Source: an uncultured Phascolarctobacterium sp. | GTDB taxonomy: Bacteria > Bacillota > Negativicutes > Acidaminococcales > Acidaminococcaceae | Direction: 5' to 3' | NCBI GenBank assembly: GCA_900553055.1 | Contig: USBV01000002.1 | Span: forward strand, 1-28,864 | DNA: 28,864 nt | Shown: positions 9,101-17,396 of the stretch, one piece after another | Numbering within the stretch: position 1 is the first letter of the stretch | Layout of the letters: the number at the start of each line of letters is the position of its first letter | Notes under the pieces: model-generated | The model's database searches: none | Seen by the model: only the letters and a program-made list of their open reading frames with translations | Told to the model about the DNA's origin: nothing | Program-made: the position numbers and the translations under genes

Positions 9101-10195
9101 ATGTTCAAAAAACTCCAGGGAGTCGATCTCGTTCCCGAATATGTGCATTCTAAAGCCAAGCTATACCGATTGGATGCTGATAAGCTAGCCAACAAGTACT
9201 ATATTGTTACCAGCGCCAGCACGCGTCATCTTTTAAATTCACCCGAGGTAGTTGGCTTTGAAAACTACGACCGTATGTGCAACCCGACCAAAACCACCCT
9301 CGACTTTTTTAACAAACAAGGGTTGATTACAGCTGCCAACATTCTCACCATTTTGCGCGGTGGCCTAAACTATCCCTTAGAGGAATGCTGCTATCGCGCC
9401 GGTATCCCCGTCAACGATATGAGCTTTTTATCCTGTGAGCGCGTTTTTGATGGCGAACTCATCTCCGGGTTAGATATTAAATATAAAAAGCTGAGCATTA
9501 TTGATGGCGGCACGCTGATTATCGGCGATATTATTGCAACCGGCGACACCCTCGTAAAATGCCTTAAGCATATTGTGAAGGAATATCGCAACGCCGGAGC
9601 ACATCTTAGAAATATTATTTTCTTCACCATCGGTGGCAATATGGGCATCACCGTGCTGGAGAATTTGACCGAGGAGCTGCGTGAATACTGGCCCCAATTT
9701 GAAGGCTTCTATTGCGTTTACCACGAGGGTATTTTTAGTACCTATAAAGAAAAGGGCGTTACCGGCATCAATTTGCCCTTCGTCGATTTTTACTGGAAGG
9801 ACAGTGTGCTAGCCCCGGAATATCGTGAGCAAACACTAGCCGACGACGATGCTCTCTTTGAAAAATGCACAATTTATGATGGCGGTGCCCGTCGTTACGA
9901 AATTCCCGAGCATTATCACGAGGTTATGGAATACTGGGAGAAGCTGGACGAGCTGGCCGACCAAATTGATTTTGCAGCCTTTACAGACGAAAAATTTGGC
10001 TACAAAACACCGCTCACCTACGAGGAATGGCTCGAAGAAAATCATTACCACAAAATCGATAAGGCCGTTACCGAAAGACTATATGCACAGGAGCTGGCCT
10101 ATCTGGAAGTCAACAAAAAACGCACCTTGAAGGAAATTACTACTCGTCGTATAGCGGAATTTAAAGCCGCTGTAGGAAAATATGTCGGTATTTAA
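9101..10195 (+). CDS. Phosphoribosyltransferase-domain protein
   Basis: The 364-residue protein contains a type I phosphoribosyltransferase-like core: the segment ILRGGLNYPLEE at about 84-95 and the PRPP-loop-like motif GDIIATGDT at 142-150, preceded by the hydrophobic strand LSIIDGGTLII. Such enzymes attach a base to PRPP to make a nucleoside monophosphate. The C-terminal ~150 residues (from about 210) are not part of the usual PRTase fold and are rich in Tyr, Trp and Glu; I do not recognise them. The next gene, 33 bases downstream, is a cytosine-type permease, so a role in base salvage is likely. The base used cannot be told from sequence. The start is ATG at 9101 with AAAGGAG at 7 bases. 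Confidence 0.78.
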   Translation: MFKKLQGVDLVPEYVHSKAKLYRLDADKLANKYYIVTSASTRHLLNSPEVVGFENYDRMCNPTKTTLDFFNKQGLITAANILTILRGGLNYPLEECCYRAGIPVNDMSFLSCERVFDGELISGLDIKYKKLSIIDGGTLIIGDIIATGDTLVKCLKHIVKEYRNAGAHLRNIIFFTIGGNMGITVLENLTEELREYWPQFEGFYCVYHEGIFSTYKEKGVTGINLPFVDFYWKDSVLAPEYREQTLADDDALFEKCTIYDGGARRYEIPEHYHEVMEYWEKLDELADQIDFAAFTDEKFGYKTPLTYEEWLEENHYHKIDKAVTERLYAQELAYLEVNKKRTLKEITTRRIAEFKAAVGKYVGI

Positions 10196-10228
10196 TTTTT
10201 TATTTTATTTTAAGGGGGATATTTTAAA

Positions 10229-11476
10229 ATGAGTACAAAAGCTAAAGTAGTTGACCACGATTTTGCAACCTCAGCCGTACCTGCCGCCAACCGCCGCAGC
10301 CTGTTGACCATGTTTATGATTATGCTGGGCTTCACCTTCTTCTCGGCCAGCATGTGGGTTGGTCAACAGCTCGCCAAGGGGCTGGACCTTTCAGGCTTTA
10401 TTGGCGCCTTAATCCTAGGCGGTATTATTTTGGGTGGCTACACCGGCGCGCTGGGCTTCATCGGTGCGGAAAGCGGCCTTTCTCTAGACCTTTTGGCCCA
10501 ACGCAGCTTCGGCATCAAGGGCAGCTATTTGCCCAGTGCCATGATTAGCTTTACCCAAGCAGGCTGGTTTGGCGTGGGCCTGGCCATGTTCGCCATCCCA
10601 GTTGCCAAGGCCTTGTTCGGCGACAGCCAAACCGTAATGTACACCATGGTTTTGTTGGCAGGCATTTGCATGACGGCAACTGCATATTATGGCATTAAAA
10701 GCTTAACCGCGATTAGCTATATCGCTGTTCCCTGTGTAGCTATTTTGGGTACCACCGCTATGTTCATGGCTATCGCCCAAGGCGAAGGCACCATTGCCGA
10801 GCAATTTGCTAAGAGCAGCGGCGATTTAACCATTATCAGCGGCGCGGGCCTTGTTGTGGGCTCCTTCGTTTCCGGCGGCTCTGCCACTCCCAACTTCACC
10901 CGTTTTGCTAAGGATGCCAAAACCGGCTTTTGGACCACAGTTGTAGCCTTCTTCATCGGCAACAGCCTCATGTTCTGCTTTGGTGCTGTTTCCTCCATCT
11001 TCGTCGGTGGCAATGCCAACGATATCTTCGACGTAATGCTCAAATTAGGTCTCTTCTGGACCGCAGTGCTTGTTTTGGGTCTCAATATTTGGACCACCAA
11101 CGATAACGCGCTCTACTCCACCGGCCTGGGCCTGGCTAACATCACCGGCATGAGCAAAAAATCCATGGTGCTCTTCTCCGGCGCATTGGGCACCGTGCTC
11201 GCAGTGTGGCTGTACAACAATTTCTGCCCCTTCCTTGGCATGCTCAACGCCACCTTGCCGCCCATCGGCATCATCATCGTGCTCAGCTACTTTATGCACC
11301 GCGACCAATATAAGCCCGGCGCTAAGGTACAGCTCAAGCAAATTGAATGGGGCTCCGTCATCGGCGTTATTGCCGGCGCTGTAGTTGCCAACCTGCTCCC
11401 CTTCGGTATCGCTTCCATTAACGGCATGGTAGTAGCTTCCATTTGCTACATCATCGGCGACAAAATGTCCAAATAA
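10229..11476 (+). CDS. CodB-like cytosine/nucleobase permease (NCS1 family)
   Basis: The 415-residue protein is an integral membrane transporter with about twelve hydrophobic segments. It fits the NCS1 family: an N-terminal SLLTMFMIMLGFTFFSASMW region, GAESGLSLDLLAQRSFG in the first third, and SGGSATPNFTRFA and NIWTTNDNALYSTGL in the second half, all typical of CodB-like cytosine permeases. These import cytosine or related bases with a cation. It follows the PRTase-domain gene after 33 bases, with an AAGGGGGAT ribosome site, and is followed by a strong terminator, so the two form a two-gene operon. Confidence 0.88.
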   Translation: MSTKAKVVDHDFATSAVPAANRRSLLTMFMIMLGFTFFSASMWVGQQLAKGLDLSGFIGALILGGIILGGYTGALGFIGAESGLSLDLLAQRSFGIKGSYLPSAMISFTQAGWFGVGLAMFAIPVAKALFGDSQTVMYTMVLLAGICMTATAYYGIKSLTAISYIAVPCVAILGTTAMFMAIAQGEGTIAEQFAKSSGDLTIISGAGLVVGSFVSGGSATPNFTRFAKDAKTGFWTTVVAFFIGNSLMFCFGAVSSIFVGGNANDIFDVMLKLGLFWTAVLVLGLNIWTTNDNALYSTGLGLANITGMSKKSMVLFSGALGTVLAVWLYNNFCPFLGMLNATLPPIGIIIVLSYFMHRDQYKPGAKVQLKQIEWGSVIGVIAGAVVANLLPFGIASINGMVVASICYIIGDKMSK

Positions 11477-11535
11477 GCACACTTAAAAGCGCAGGACTCA
11501 CAATACTAGATAAACAAAACATATACTAAAAACTT

Positions 11536-11572
11536 AACGCAGAAGCTCAAGCAAGCTTCTGCGTTATTTTTT
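11536..11572 (+). terminator. Intrinsic terminator after the permease gene
   Basis: A perfect 12-bp stem, AACGCAGAAGCT (11536-11547) and AGCTTCTGCGTT (11554-11565), has a 6-base loop and is followed by ATTTTTTG. It ends the plus-strand two-gene operon. Confidence 0.92.
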
Positions 11573-11623
11573 GTGCGGCTATACGCGCTAGCGTTACATA
11601 GCTCATTATGAAATTTTTACCAA

Positions 11624-11641
11624 GCAATAACCGGTTATTGC
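11624..11641. repeat. 18-bp perfect palindrome over the rpoD stop codon
   Basis: GCAATAACCGGTTATTGC is a perfect palindrome covering the rpoD TAA (11635-11637). It could fold into a short hairpin at the mRNA 3' end, but no T-run follows, so I do not call it a terminator. Confidence 0.5.
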
Positions 11642-13320
11642 AAATCGTAGCCCTGCAACTTTTTGCGATGCTTGGGCGTGCGCAGCTTTTTCAAAGCCTT
11701 GGCTTCAATTTGGCGAATACGCTCACGCGTTACGCCAAACTTCTTGCCGATTTCATCCAGCGTTCTTTCGCGGCCATCGTTTAAGCCAAAGCGCAGGCGC
11801 AAAACATCCTGCTCCTTCGGGCTCAGCTCGCGCAGCGCCTCCTCGATATGCTCGCGCAGCATGCTTTGCGCTGCCGCAGCCTCCGGCGAAATCGCCTTAT
11901 CATCGCCAATCAGCTCGCCCATCGAGGTGTCGCCATCCTCGTTCACAGAAATATCCAAGGACGTGGTATCGTGGGAATATTCCTCAATCTCCACTGCCTT
12001 TTGGTAGGGAATTTCCATGGCCTCGGCAATTTCCTTCAGCTTCGGCTCCCTGCCTAAGCTCGTGGTGAGCTCCTTGCGCACCTTGTTAAACTTATTAATC
12101 GTTTCCACCATATGCACCGGAATGCGAATAGTTCTAGCATGATCCGCCAATGCGCGCGAAATCGCCTGACGAATCCACCAGGTGGCGTAGGTGCTAAACT
12201 TAAAGCCCTTGGTAAAATCAAACCTATCCACAGCCTTCATCAGGCCCATATTACCCTCCTGGATTAAATCCAAAAAGGGCAGGCCACGGCCCACAAAGCG
12301 CTTAGCAATGCTGGCCACAAGGCGCAAATTGGACTCCGATAGGCGATGCTTAGCATCCTGTCCCTGCTTTTCAATATGCGTCAACAGCTTTTTATACAGT
12401 GCCTGCGATTCGGCCACAGTAAAGCCGCCAATATCTTCAATCTCGCGCAGCTTGATTTCTTCAAACAAGGCACCAATCTGATACAGGTAAGCAACCTCCT
12501 TACCAATATCGTTATTATCCACATCAACCTCTTCCATGCCCTCGATATAGCAATTATCATCCTGGGCAAACTTTAATAAGCGTCTGTGCTCGGCCTTAGT
12601 CAGGCGGGCAGCAGCCTTCTTATACTCCTCGAGTGAATAAGGATTGCCGGCAGCCTTTCTTCTTTTCAAACGCGAAAGCAGCTTAGCAATGGAGCGCTGG
12701 CCGGTAATTTCCTTTTCCTTGCGGATATCATCATTAAACTTTTTGATGATTTCCTCATCACTCCACTCACTATAATCAATTTCATCCTCAGAGCTGGGCT
12801 CTCCCTGCATAATCAGCACAGCTGCCCTGCCCTTATTAATACGCTTTGCCAGCTTAACCTCGTCCTCACTGCTAATCAGCGTAAAATTGCCAATCTCCTT
12901 CAGGTACATTCTAATCGGGTCATCGGTATAAGTGCTCACAATGCCCTCATCCGAATAATAGCCCAAGCCATCAGCGTCAGCCTCTTCTTCCTCCTCATGG
13001 TGCTCCTCAGCCTCACGATAATCGTCCAAGGCGACCTCGTCCTCCAGCATCACCTCGGTATCGGGCTCGTCCGTAGGCAGCAGCATGCTGTTGAGGTCCT
13101 CTGCTGTTGGCTCATCCTCTGGCAATTTATCCACCAATTCAATATGCGCCTTATTAATAGCCTGCATCACCTTTTCGTAATCCTTGGGCGAAAAATCAGC
13201 CAAAGTGGCTATCATATCGGTAACATCAGCAAAGCAAAGCTTATTGTTTTGCTGCTTGCCTTTTTCTAGCAGCGCTTTAACATGGTCATCATTTAGCTTA
13301 ACCTTTTTGCTATCAGCCGT
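11635..13320 (-). CDS. rpoD: Primary sigma factor RpoD (sigma-70), probable non-ATG start
   Basis: The group 1 sigma factor directs RNA polymerase to housekeeping promoters. Region 1.2 to 4 are complete: GIVSTYTDDPIRMYLKEIG (1.2), NLRLVASIAKRFVGRGLPF and YATWWIRQAISRALADHA (2), IPVHMVETINK (3.0), and LRLRFGLNDGRERTLDEIG with VTRERIRQIEAKAL (4.2). The only in-frame ATG near the start (13213-13215) has no ribosome site and would cut off region 1.1. The same frame stays open upstream and encodes a convincing region 1.1 (KVKLNDDHVKALLEKGK). A GGGGGGAG lies at 13327-13334, just before ATT-ATT-ACG (13326-13318), and an in-frame TGA stops the frame behind it. ACG at 13318-13320 (6 bases from the ribosome site, giving MADSKK-) or ATT at 13321-13323 is therefore the likely start. 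Length 561 aa. Confidence 0.93.
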   Translation of the reverse strand, partial: TADSKKVKLNDDHVKALLEKGKQQNNKLCFADVTDMIATLADFSPKDYEKVMQAINKAHIELVDKLPEDEPTAEDLNSMLLPTDEPDTEVMLEDEVALDDYREAEEHHEEEEEADADGLGYYSDEGIVSTYTDDPIRMYLKEIGNFTLISSEDEVKLAKRINKGRAAVLIMQGEPSSEDEIDYSEWSDEEIIKKFNDDIRKEKEITGQRSIAKLLSRLKRRKAAGNPYSLEEYKKAAARLTKAEHRRLLKFAQDDNCYIEGMEEVDVDNNDIGKEVAYLYQIGALFEEIKLREIEDIGGFTVAESQALYKKLLTHIEKQGQDAKHRLSESNLRLVASIAKRFVGRGLPFLDLIQEGNMGLMKAVDRFDFTKGFKFSTYATWWIRQAISRALADHARTIRIPVHMVETINKFNKVRKELTTSLGREPKLKEIAEAMEIPYQKAVEIEEYSHDTTSLDISVNEDGDTSMGELIGDDKAISPEAAAAQSMLREHIEEALRELSPKEQDVLRLRFGLNDGRERTLDEIGKKFGVTRERIRQIEAKALKKLRTPKHRKKLQGYDLQ

Positions 13321-13363
13321 AATAATCTCCCCCCGTAATCAGCTTAACTATCTGTAGTTATTT

Positions 13364-13392
13364 ATTATACCAGATTTTTGTACATTCTACAA
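13364..13392 (-). promoter_or_regulatory. rpoD promoter
   Basis: The -35 TTGTAG (13387-13392) and -10 TATAAT (13364-13369) are 17 bases apart, and the -10 is extended (TGG before it). Transcription would start near 13357, giving a leader of about 25 bases to the GGGGGGAG site. It lies just after the stop of the ThiI-like gene, so rpoD has its own promoter. Confidence 0.75.
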
Positions 13393-13397
13393 ACACT

Positions 13398-14567
13398 CTA
13401 ATCACGCTTATACTTTTTTCTTGATATCCAAGTATAAAATTTCTCCCTTTTGCGGGCCAAGCGCTGCTCCGTCATTTTCTTATTAACGACCTTTAACGCC
13501 TGCACCATTTCTTCCCACGTTGCTTCTTTAAAAGCAGTGCTGCGACTGGGCAGCACGCTGATAAATTTTTCGCTCCCGTACTGCTTGACGCTCACCCTTA
13601 GCGGCGTGCCGCTGGGCAAATTGCGCACAGCCTTATTGGCATAGCTTGCCATGAGCGCAGCCGCCTGCTCCAGCACAGCGCCTTCCCAGGGCTTATCACT
13701 GCGCCCCACAGCCAAGGGCCCCATGTCATCGGCCAGCTCCATCACCACATCACTGGGCCTAGCGCAACGCTCCAAAAGCTCGGCCTGCTCGCTGGTTTTA
13801 TTAATCGCCAAAATATACCCATCATTATAAAAGAATCTGCCCGCCTTAGCCAACAAAAAATCCTCGTTTGCAGGCTGCTCAAATTGGCTAAAAATAGCCC
13901 AAATGCGCGCACTGCTCTTGCGCTCGGTAAGAATGCAGCCACCGCCGGAGCTAGGAATTTCGCTAAAGCCATAGGCTTGCGCCAGCTGCAGCTGGTCCGC
14001 ACGCCCACGCCCGTAAATACCCAAAAGCTTATTGCGGTCCACTAGGCCGTTTAGCTCCACCTCGGTGGGCTCCAGCTTTAACGCGGAAAGCGGGCGCAGC
14101 AAAACGCCCTTAGTTTTGGATTCGCGGTGCACAATATTCAGCGCATCCGGCCTTTGGCTCATGGGCCGTTGCCACAAAACCTCGCCGGAGATGATAAACT
14201 TGGCGTTGATGCCCTCCATAACCTCCCTCGCCTTAGTGGCCATCAGGGTGTGGCAGTCCGTGCACGGGTTCAAGCAGGAGCCAAAGCCATTTTTAGGGCC
14301 ATTTTTGATAAGAGCGAGCATTTCCTGGGAAATATCCACCGACTGCACATCGATACCATAAAGCTGCTTCCATTTGGCAACATTAGCTGCTTCGCCAAAA
14401 AAGGGCGAGCAAAAGTGCAGCCCCAAAACCCGCAGGCCCTGATCCATAACCACGCGCATGGCTAAAATGCTGTCCAGTCCGCCGCTAAACAGCGCCACCG
14501 CATCATATTTATCCCTCAAATCCGCTTTATTCTTTACTTTCTCTACGCTATTACTCATTTCCTGCAT
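13398..14567 (-). CDS. ThiI-like PP-loop ATPase, probable tRNA thiolation enzyme
   Basis: The N-terminal part is a PP-loop ATP pyrophosphatase domain, with the ATP motif ALFSGGLDSILAMRV near residues 26-40 and a cysteine cluster SCLNPCTDCHTLMA near 97-110. Such proteins (ThiI/MnmA/TtuA-like) adenylate a uridine in tRNA before sulfur transfer. The C-terminal ~140 residues contain SDKPWEGAVLEQAAALMASY and look like the NFACT-R-type RNA-binding domain known to be fused to ThiI-like proteins in anaerobes; this is from memory. GTG (14568-14570), ATG (14565-14567) and ATG (14556-14558) are all possible starts, and the first ATG is taken. It has its own promoter about 150 bases upstream. Confidence 0.75.
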   Translation of the reverse strand: MQEMSNSVEKVKNKADLRDKYDAVALFSGGLDSILAMRVVMDQGLRVLGLHFCSPFFGEAANVAKWKQLYGIDVQSVDISQEMLALIKNGPKNGFGSCLNPCTDCHTLMATKAREVMEGINAKFIISGEVLWQRPMSQRPDALNIVHRESKTKGVLLRPLSALKLEPTEVELNGLVDRNKLLGIYGRGRADQLQLAQAYGFSEIPSSGGGCILTERKSSARIWAIFSQFEQPANEDFLLAKAGRFFYNDGYILAINKTSEQAELLERCARPSDVVMELADDMGPLAVGRSDKPWEGAVLEQAAALMASYANKAVRNLPSGTPLRVSVKQYGSEKFISVLPSRSTAFKEATWEEMVQALKVVNKKMTEQRLARKREKFYTWISRKKYKRD

Positions 14568-14718
14568 CACTCTCTAAGCTATTAATTCTTTCTCTTACAT
14601 ATTACTTACTGCCACTATACTATTATGCATTTTCTATATTGGTATCACTTTCTCTAAGCTAAAGCTTAACTCTTGTATGGCTACCCTATATTTTCTGTAT
14701 CGACAGTTACATATCTTA

Positions 14719-14747
14719 ATTATACTCTTCCCTGACGCGTATCACAA
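14719..14747 (-). promoter_or_regulatory. Promoter of the ThiI-like gene
   Basis: TTGTGA (14742-14747) and TATAAT (14719-14724) are 17 bases apart. The predicted leader to the start codon is about 145 bases (14568-14712) and holds two copies of TCTCTAAGCT (14571-14580 and 14652-14661). I see no recognised riboswitch in it. Confidence 0.6.
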
Positions 14748-14816
14748 TTCTTTTTTATAATTATCACATGCCAAAATGCCCCACAGCAGCTTTGTTCTTG
14801 GGCTACTGCGGAGCAT

Positions 14817-14849
14817 AAAAAAAGACCAGGCTTCATGAGCAGCCTAGCC
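14817..14849 (-). terminator. Intrinsic terminator of the miniature gene
   Basis: On the minus strand GGCTAGGCT (complement of 14841-14849) pairs with AGCCTGGTC (complement of 14824-14832) around an 8-base loop, with two G-T pairs, followed by seven T (14817-14823). It lies 13 bases after the stop of the 30-codon ORF. Confidence 0.8.
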
Positions 14850-14861
14850 ATCCGTCTCAAA

Positions 14862-14954
14862 TTATTTACTCAGGGAACGTTTCACAATCTCGCGGTTGAG
14901 CTCCTGCAAGGTAGGTCTTTTAGGCCATTCCTGAGCAGTCATTTTCTTTTGCAT
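14862..14954 (-). CDS. Putative 30-residue small protein with its own promoter and terminator
   Basis: The ORF runs from ATG (14952-14954) to TAA (14862-14864). The product starts MQKKMTAQEWPKRP and ends REIVKRSLSK; it is hydrophilic and basic, with a likely amphipathic helix in the second half (LQELNREIVKRSL). It has no membrane segment and no cysteine. AAAGGAG lies at 14966-14972, 11 bases before the ATG, which is slightly long. A second ATG in frame (codon 5) exists. The gene has a near-consensus promoter upstream and an intrinsic terminator directly downstream, so it forms a complete monocistronic unit. I recognise no family. An alternative is that the transcript acts as a small RNA and the ORF is incidental. 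Confidence 0.6.
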   Translation of the reverse strand: MQKKMTAQEWPKRPTLQELNREIVKRSLSK

Positions 14955-15007
14955 ATAGGCATCTACTCCTTTCTTTATATAATCATATTTTTCCAAGTGG
15001 TTACCCT

Positions 15008-15036
15008 ATTATAAGCAATAGGAACTGCTTTGTCCA
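15008..15036 (-). promoter_or_regulatory. Promoter of the miniature gene
   Basis: TGGACA (15031-15036) and a perfect TATAAT (15008-15013) are separated by exactly 17 bases. The start of transcription would be near 15001, about 47 bases before the small ORF's ATG. Two tandem 39-bp repeats begin 10 bases upstream of the -35. Confidence 0.8.
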
Positions 15037-15046
15037 GCCCCTAGGT

Positions 15047-15124
15047 GATGATTTTACATATTTATTACTATTGTGACGTAAAGAAGATGATTTTACACGC
15101 TTATTACTATTGTGGCGTATAGAA
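15047..15124. repeat. Two tandem 39-bp repeats upstream of the miniature-gene promoter
   Basis: Copy 1 (15047-15085) and copy 2 (15086-15124) both begin GATGATTTTACA, share TTATTACTATTGTG and end in AGAA. They match at 34 of 39 positions. Their position just upstream of the -35 box makes regulator binding sites plausible; there is no ORF in them. Confidence 0.85.
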
Positions 15125-15277
15125 GTCGAAAGCTCTTGTTATGATTCCCGCCAGTTTTCAAAGTAAATTTAAACAATTTGCGTATCCTTTTTGCGTATCC
15201 TTTTCTCAAAAAGTTTTGGCAACAAACAGCGCCCCGGTGTAGAGAGAGATGTGATTACAATAACCATATCCTTCGCC

Positions 15278-15352
15278 GCACGAGGGCGCTTAGTACTTAC
15301 CCACACTAGGGCACAAAGTAGTTACCCGTAATGAGGTGCTATTTTACTTGTG
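15278..15352. repeat. Three diverged tandem 25-bp repeats in the intergenic region
   Basis: Units at 15278-15302, 15303-15327 and 15328-15352 follow the pattern RYACKAGGGCRCWWAGTA-STTACCC in the first two (19 of 25 identical), with the third more diverged. They lie downstream of the DUF2075 gene. The rest of 15125-15422 holds two copies of the 12-mer TTGCGTATCCTT (15178-15202) and a perfect GTAACG/CGTTAC hairpin near 15390-15404, but no gene that I can see. Confidence 0.6.
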
Positions 15353-15422
15353 CGCCGTCATTGCACAATCGGTTCGATTTACACTCCTGTAACGAAGCGT
15401 TACCAAAAACAGAAGTTCGAAA

Positions 15423-17381
15423 TTAACTTTTGTGCGCATTCTTACCATACACAGCCACGCTCTCAGCAGCTTTTAAGCCCAAGGATTCACCAACCGTCGG
15501 ATACTTAATTACCTTATGATGTAATCTTCTTTCGATATAATCACTCAGAGCCTTATCAGTGCAATAAACATAGCAGCCCTTCATTCCTCTAGTCATAAGT
15601 GTGCGATAAGTATTCTTAATAATCTCTTCAGCCCTTGCCAAAGCTTCTTCCCTATTTTCTTTATAAAGCGACTTTAAACCTTTAATTGATTGGTCTGTAG
15701 AAGCTCTCTTAGTAAAATCGGTGACCACATGCCCATTTTCATAGCGCAAATCATCACCAATAATTACGCCCACATAGTCAAACTCAAGGCCTTGCGTAGT
15801 ATGAATGCACCCAGCCTCATTGACAGAGGTTTCACTAATTGCAAAGGCTTTGCCATCGGACAAGTTCCAGCTAATCCCAAAATCGCCTATACGAATATCA
15901 TGATAGTTGGTATTATTTCTGCCCTCTTTAGGCCAGTTCCAACAATAACCAGCCAAAATTCTCGCCTTATTAGCATCTTTATTCTTCTCTAGAATCTTTT
16001 CGCGTAATTGTTGCGGAGAGTCACAAACAACAAAATCATAGTCAATACCATCTAAATCATAATTTGCCGTTTGCCTTATTTCCAATAAATTATCCAGCCA
16101 TGCTAAATAGCCATTAGAGCCATTGCATCTAAATTGAGAAACCAGCTCCATTTTAGTTACCTCTGAATGCTCCATCTGTGCATACTTTTCAATAGCAGCA
16201 ACAGAGCCAATATCATCCATGGTAACACGTTGGCTTTCATCAATAAAGAAGACCGAGCAAGCAGCAGCATGGATAAGCTCCTTTATCTGATTTTCACCCT
16301 TATTATGGAACATACCTGACTTCGCCGCTAATCTATGGGCTTCATCCACCAGCACAGTATGAATCATATTCACAGGCGTTTCGGTATAAGAGCCAGAGCC
16401 CTTAAACATGTTATCTACACTACTTTTCTTTAGTTTTCCCTTAAGCTTAGTAGCATACACTTGACGTGGAGCACTGTTTTTGGATACATATTGTACAACC
16501 TGATTACTTTTCGTTAATGCAGCAAGCAAATTTATAGCAATAACACTTTTCCCGGTGCCAGGACCACCCTGACAGATGATGGTTCTTTTCTTATGATCCT
16601 TTTGACAAGCTTTAGCCTGTTTCAAAATTTCATCATGTACCGCTTTTTGTTCATCGATCATAATAAATTCTTGATTGCCCTTTAACATTGAAGATATTGC
16701 ATCCTGCAAGCTTTTTGAAGGTCTAATTTTACCATGATCTACTTCATATAAAAGCTCTTTATTATCACCATATTTTACAAAGGACTTGATGAATGTGCGC
16801 AAAGCATTAACCTGTCCCATAGTGAAGGCAGGCGCCTCTTTAGTATAGGCTTCATATTGTGGATCATCTAACGGATCAGGCTCGTTTCTAAAATAATTAT
16901 GCAAAAATGCACATGGTTTTAAATCAATATTCTTGTCTTGTACCGTAGCATTATAATCCGCAATTAATTGAGCATATGACCAAGCTTGATACGAAGGATG
17001 AACTACCCTGCGCATTGCGCCGCCGGTAAAGGTTTCCACTAAAGCGTCAGAGCCATCCACCTTTTTAAGCTCACTCCACTGCTTTAGCTCAATAATTACC
17101 ATTCCAGGAGCATGATTCTTATTGTAGCCCGAAATCATGAAGTCTACTCGCTTTGCCGTTTGGGGAATGTTGTATTCTATAGCAATACCAGCATTTTGGG
17201 GAATTAAAGTATCCGTCAACACCTTATACATGTAATTCAATGAATTATTCCACGCTTGAAATTCACTTTTAGAAACATGCAGACCCATTCTGTGTCTGAT
17301 ATTTCTTTCAATTTCCATTGCGATGGTATCGTTCTCTACGCTATGAAGAAAATCGCTCTTTAATCCATCATAAACAATCAT
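15423..17381 (-). CDS. PD-(D/E)XK-like nuclease fused to Schlafen-group-3 helicase (DUF2075)
   Basis: The 652-residue protein has two parts. Residues about 1-130 contain RVDFMISG (D80) and VIIELKQW (E98-L99-K100), a D-x17-ExK pattern as in PD-(D/E)XK nucleases. Residues about 240-640 are a helicase/ATPase of the DUF2075 (Schlafen group 3 helicase) type, with Walker A GGPGTGKS at 272-279, Walker B VLVDEAHR (DEAH at 346-349), a second FFIDESQRVT motif, and a late TTQGLEFDYVGVIIG motif (SF1 motif V-like). It follows the MazG-like gene by 15 bases and shares its promoter. Nuclease-helicase fusions of this kind are suspected of acting on foreign nucleic acid, but no function is proven. The start is ATG 17379-17381 with GGAG 9 bases before it. 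Confidence 0.85.
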   Translation of the reverse strand: MIVYDGLKSDFLHSVENDTIAMEIERNIRHRMGLHVSKSEFQAWNNSLNYMYKVLTDTLIPQNAGIAIEYNIPQTAKRVDFMISGYNKNHAPGMVIIELKQWSELKKVDGSDALVETFTGGAMRRVVHPSYQAWSYAQLIADYNATVQDKNIDLKPCAFLHNYFRNEPDPLDDPQYEAYTKEAPAFTMGQVNALRTFIKSFVKYGDNKELLYEVDHGKIRPSKSLQDAISSMLKGNQEFIMIDEQKAVHDEILKQAKACQKDHKKRTIICQGGPGTGKSVIAINLLAALTKSNQVVQYVSKNSAPRQVYATKLKGKLKKSSVDNMFKGSGSYTETPVNMIHTVLVDEAHRLAAKSGMFHNKGENQIKELIHAAACSVFFIDESQRVTMDDIGSVAAIEKYAQMEHSEVTKMELVSQFRCNGSNGYLAWLDNLLEIRQTANYDLDGIDYDFVVCDSPQQLREKILEKNKDANKARILAGYCWNWPKEGRNNTNYHDIRIGDFGISWNLSDGKAFAISETSVNEAGCIHTTQGLEFDYVGVIIGDDLRYENGHVVTDFTKRASTDQSIKGLKSLYKENREEALARAEEIIKNTYRTLMTRGMKGCYVYCTDKALSDYIERRLHHKVIKYPTVGESLGLKAAESVAVYGKNAHKS

Positions 17382-17396
17382 CTTAATCGCTCCAAA

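Noticed and set aside
15047..15124. CRISPR array
   Set aside because: There are only two adjacent copies without spacers and no cas genes. No other regularly spaced repeats exist in the window.
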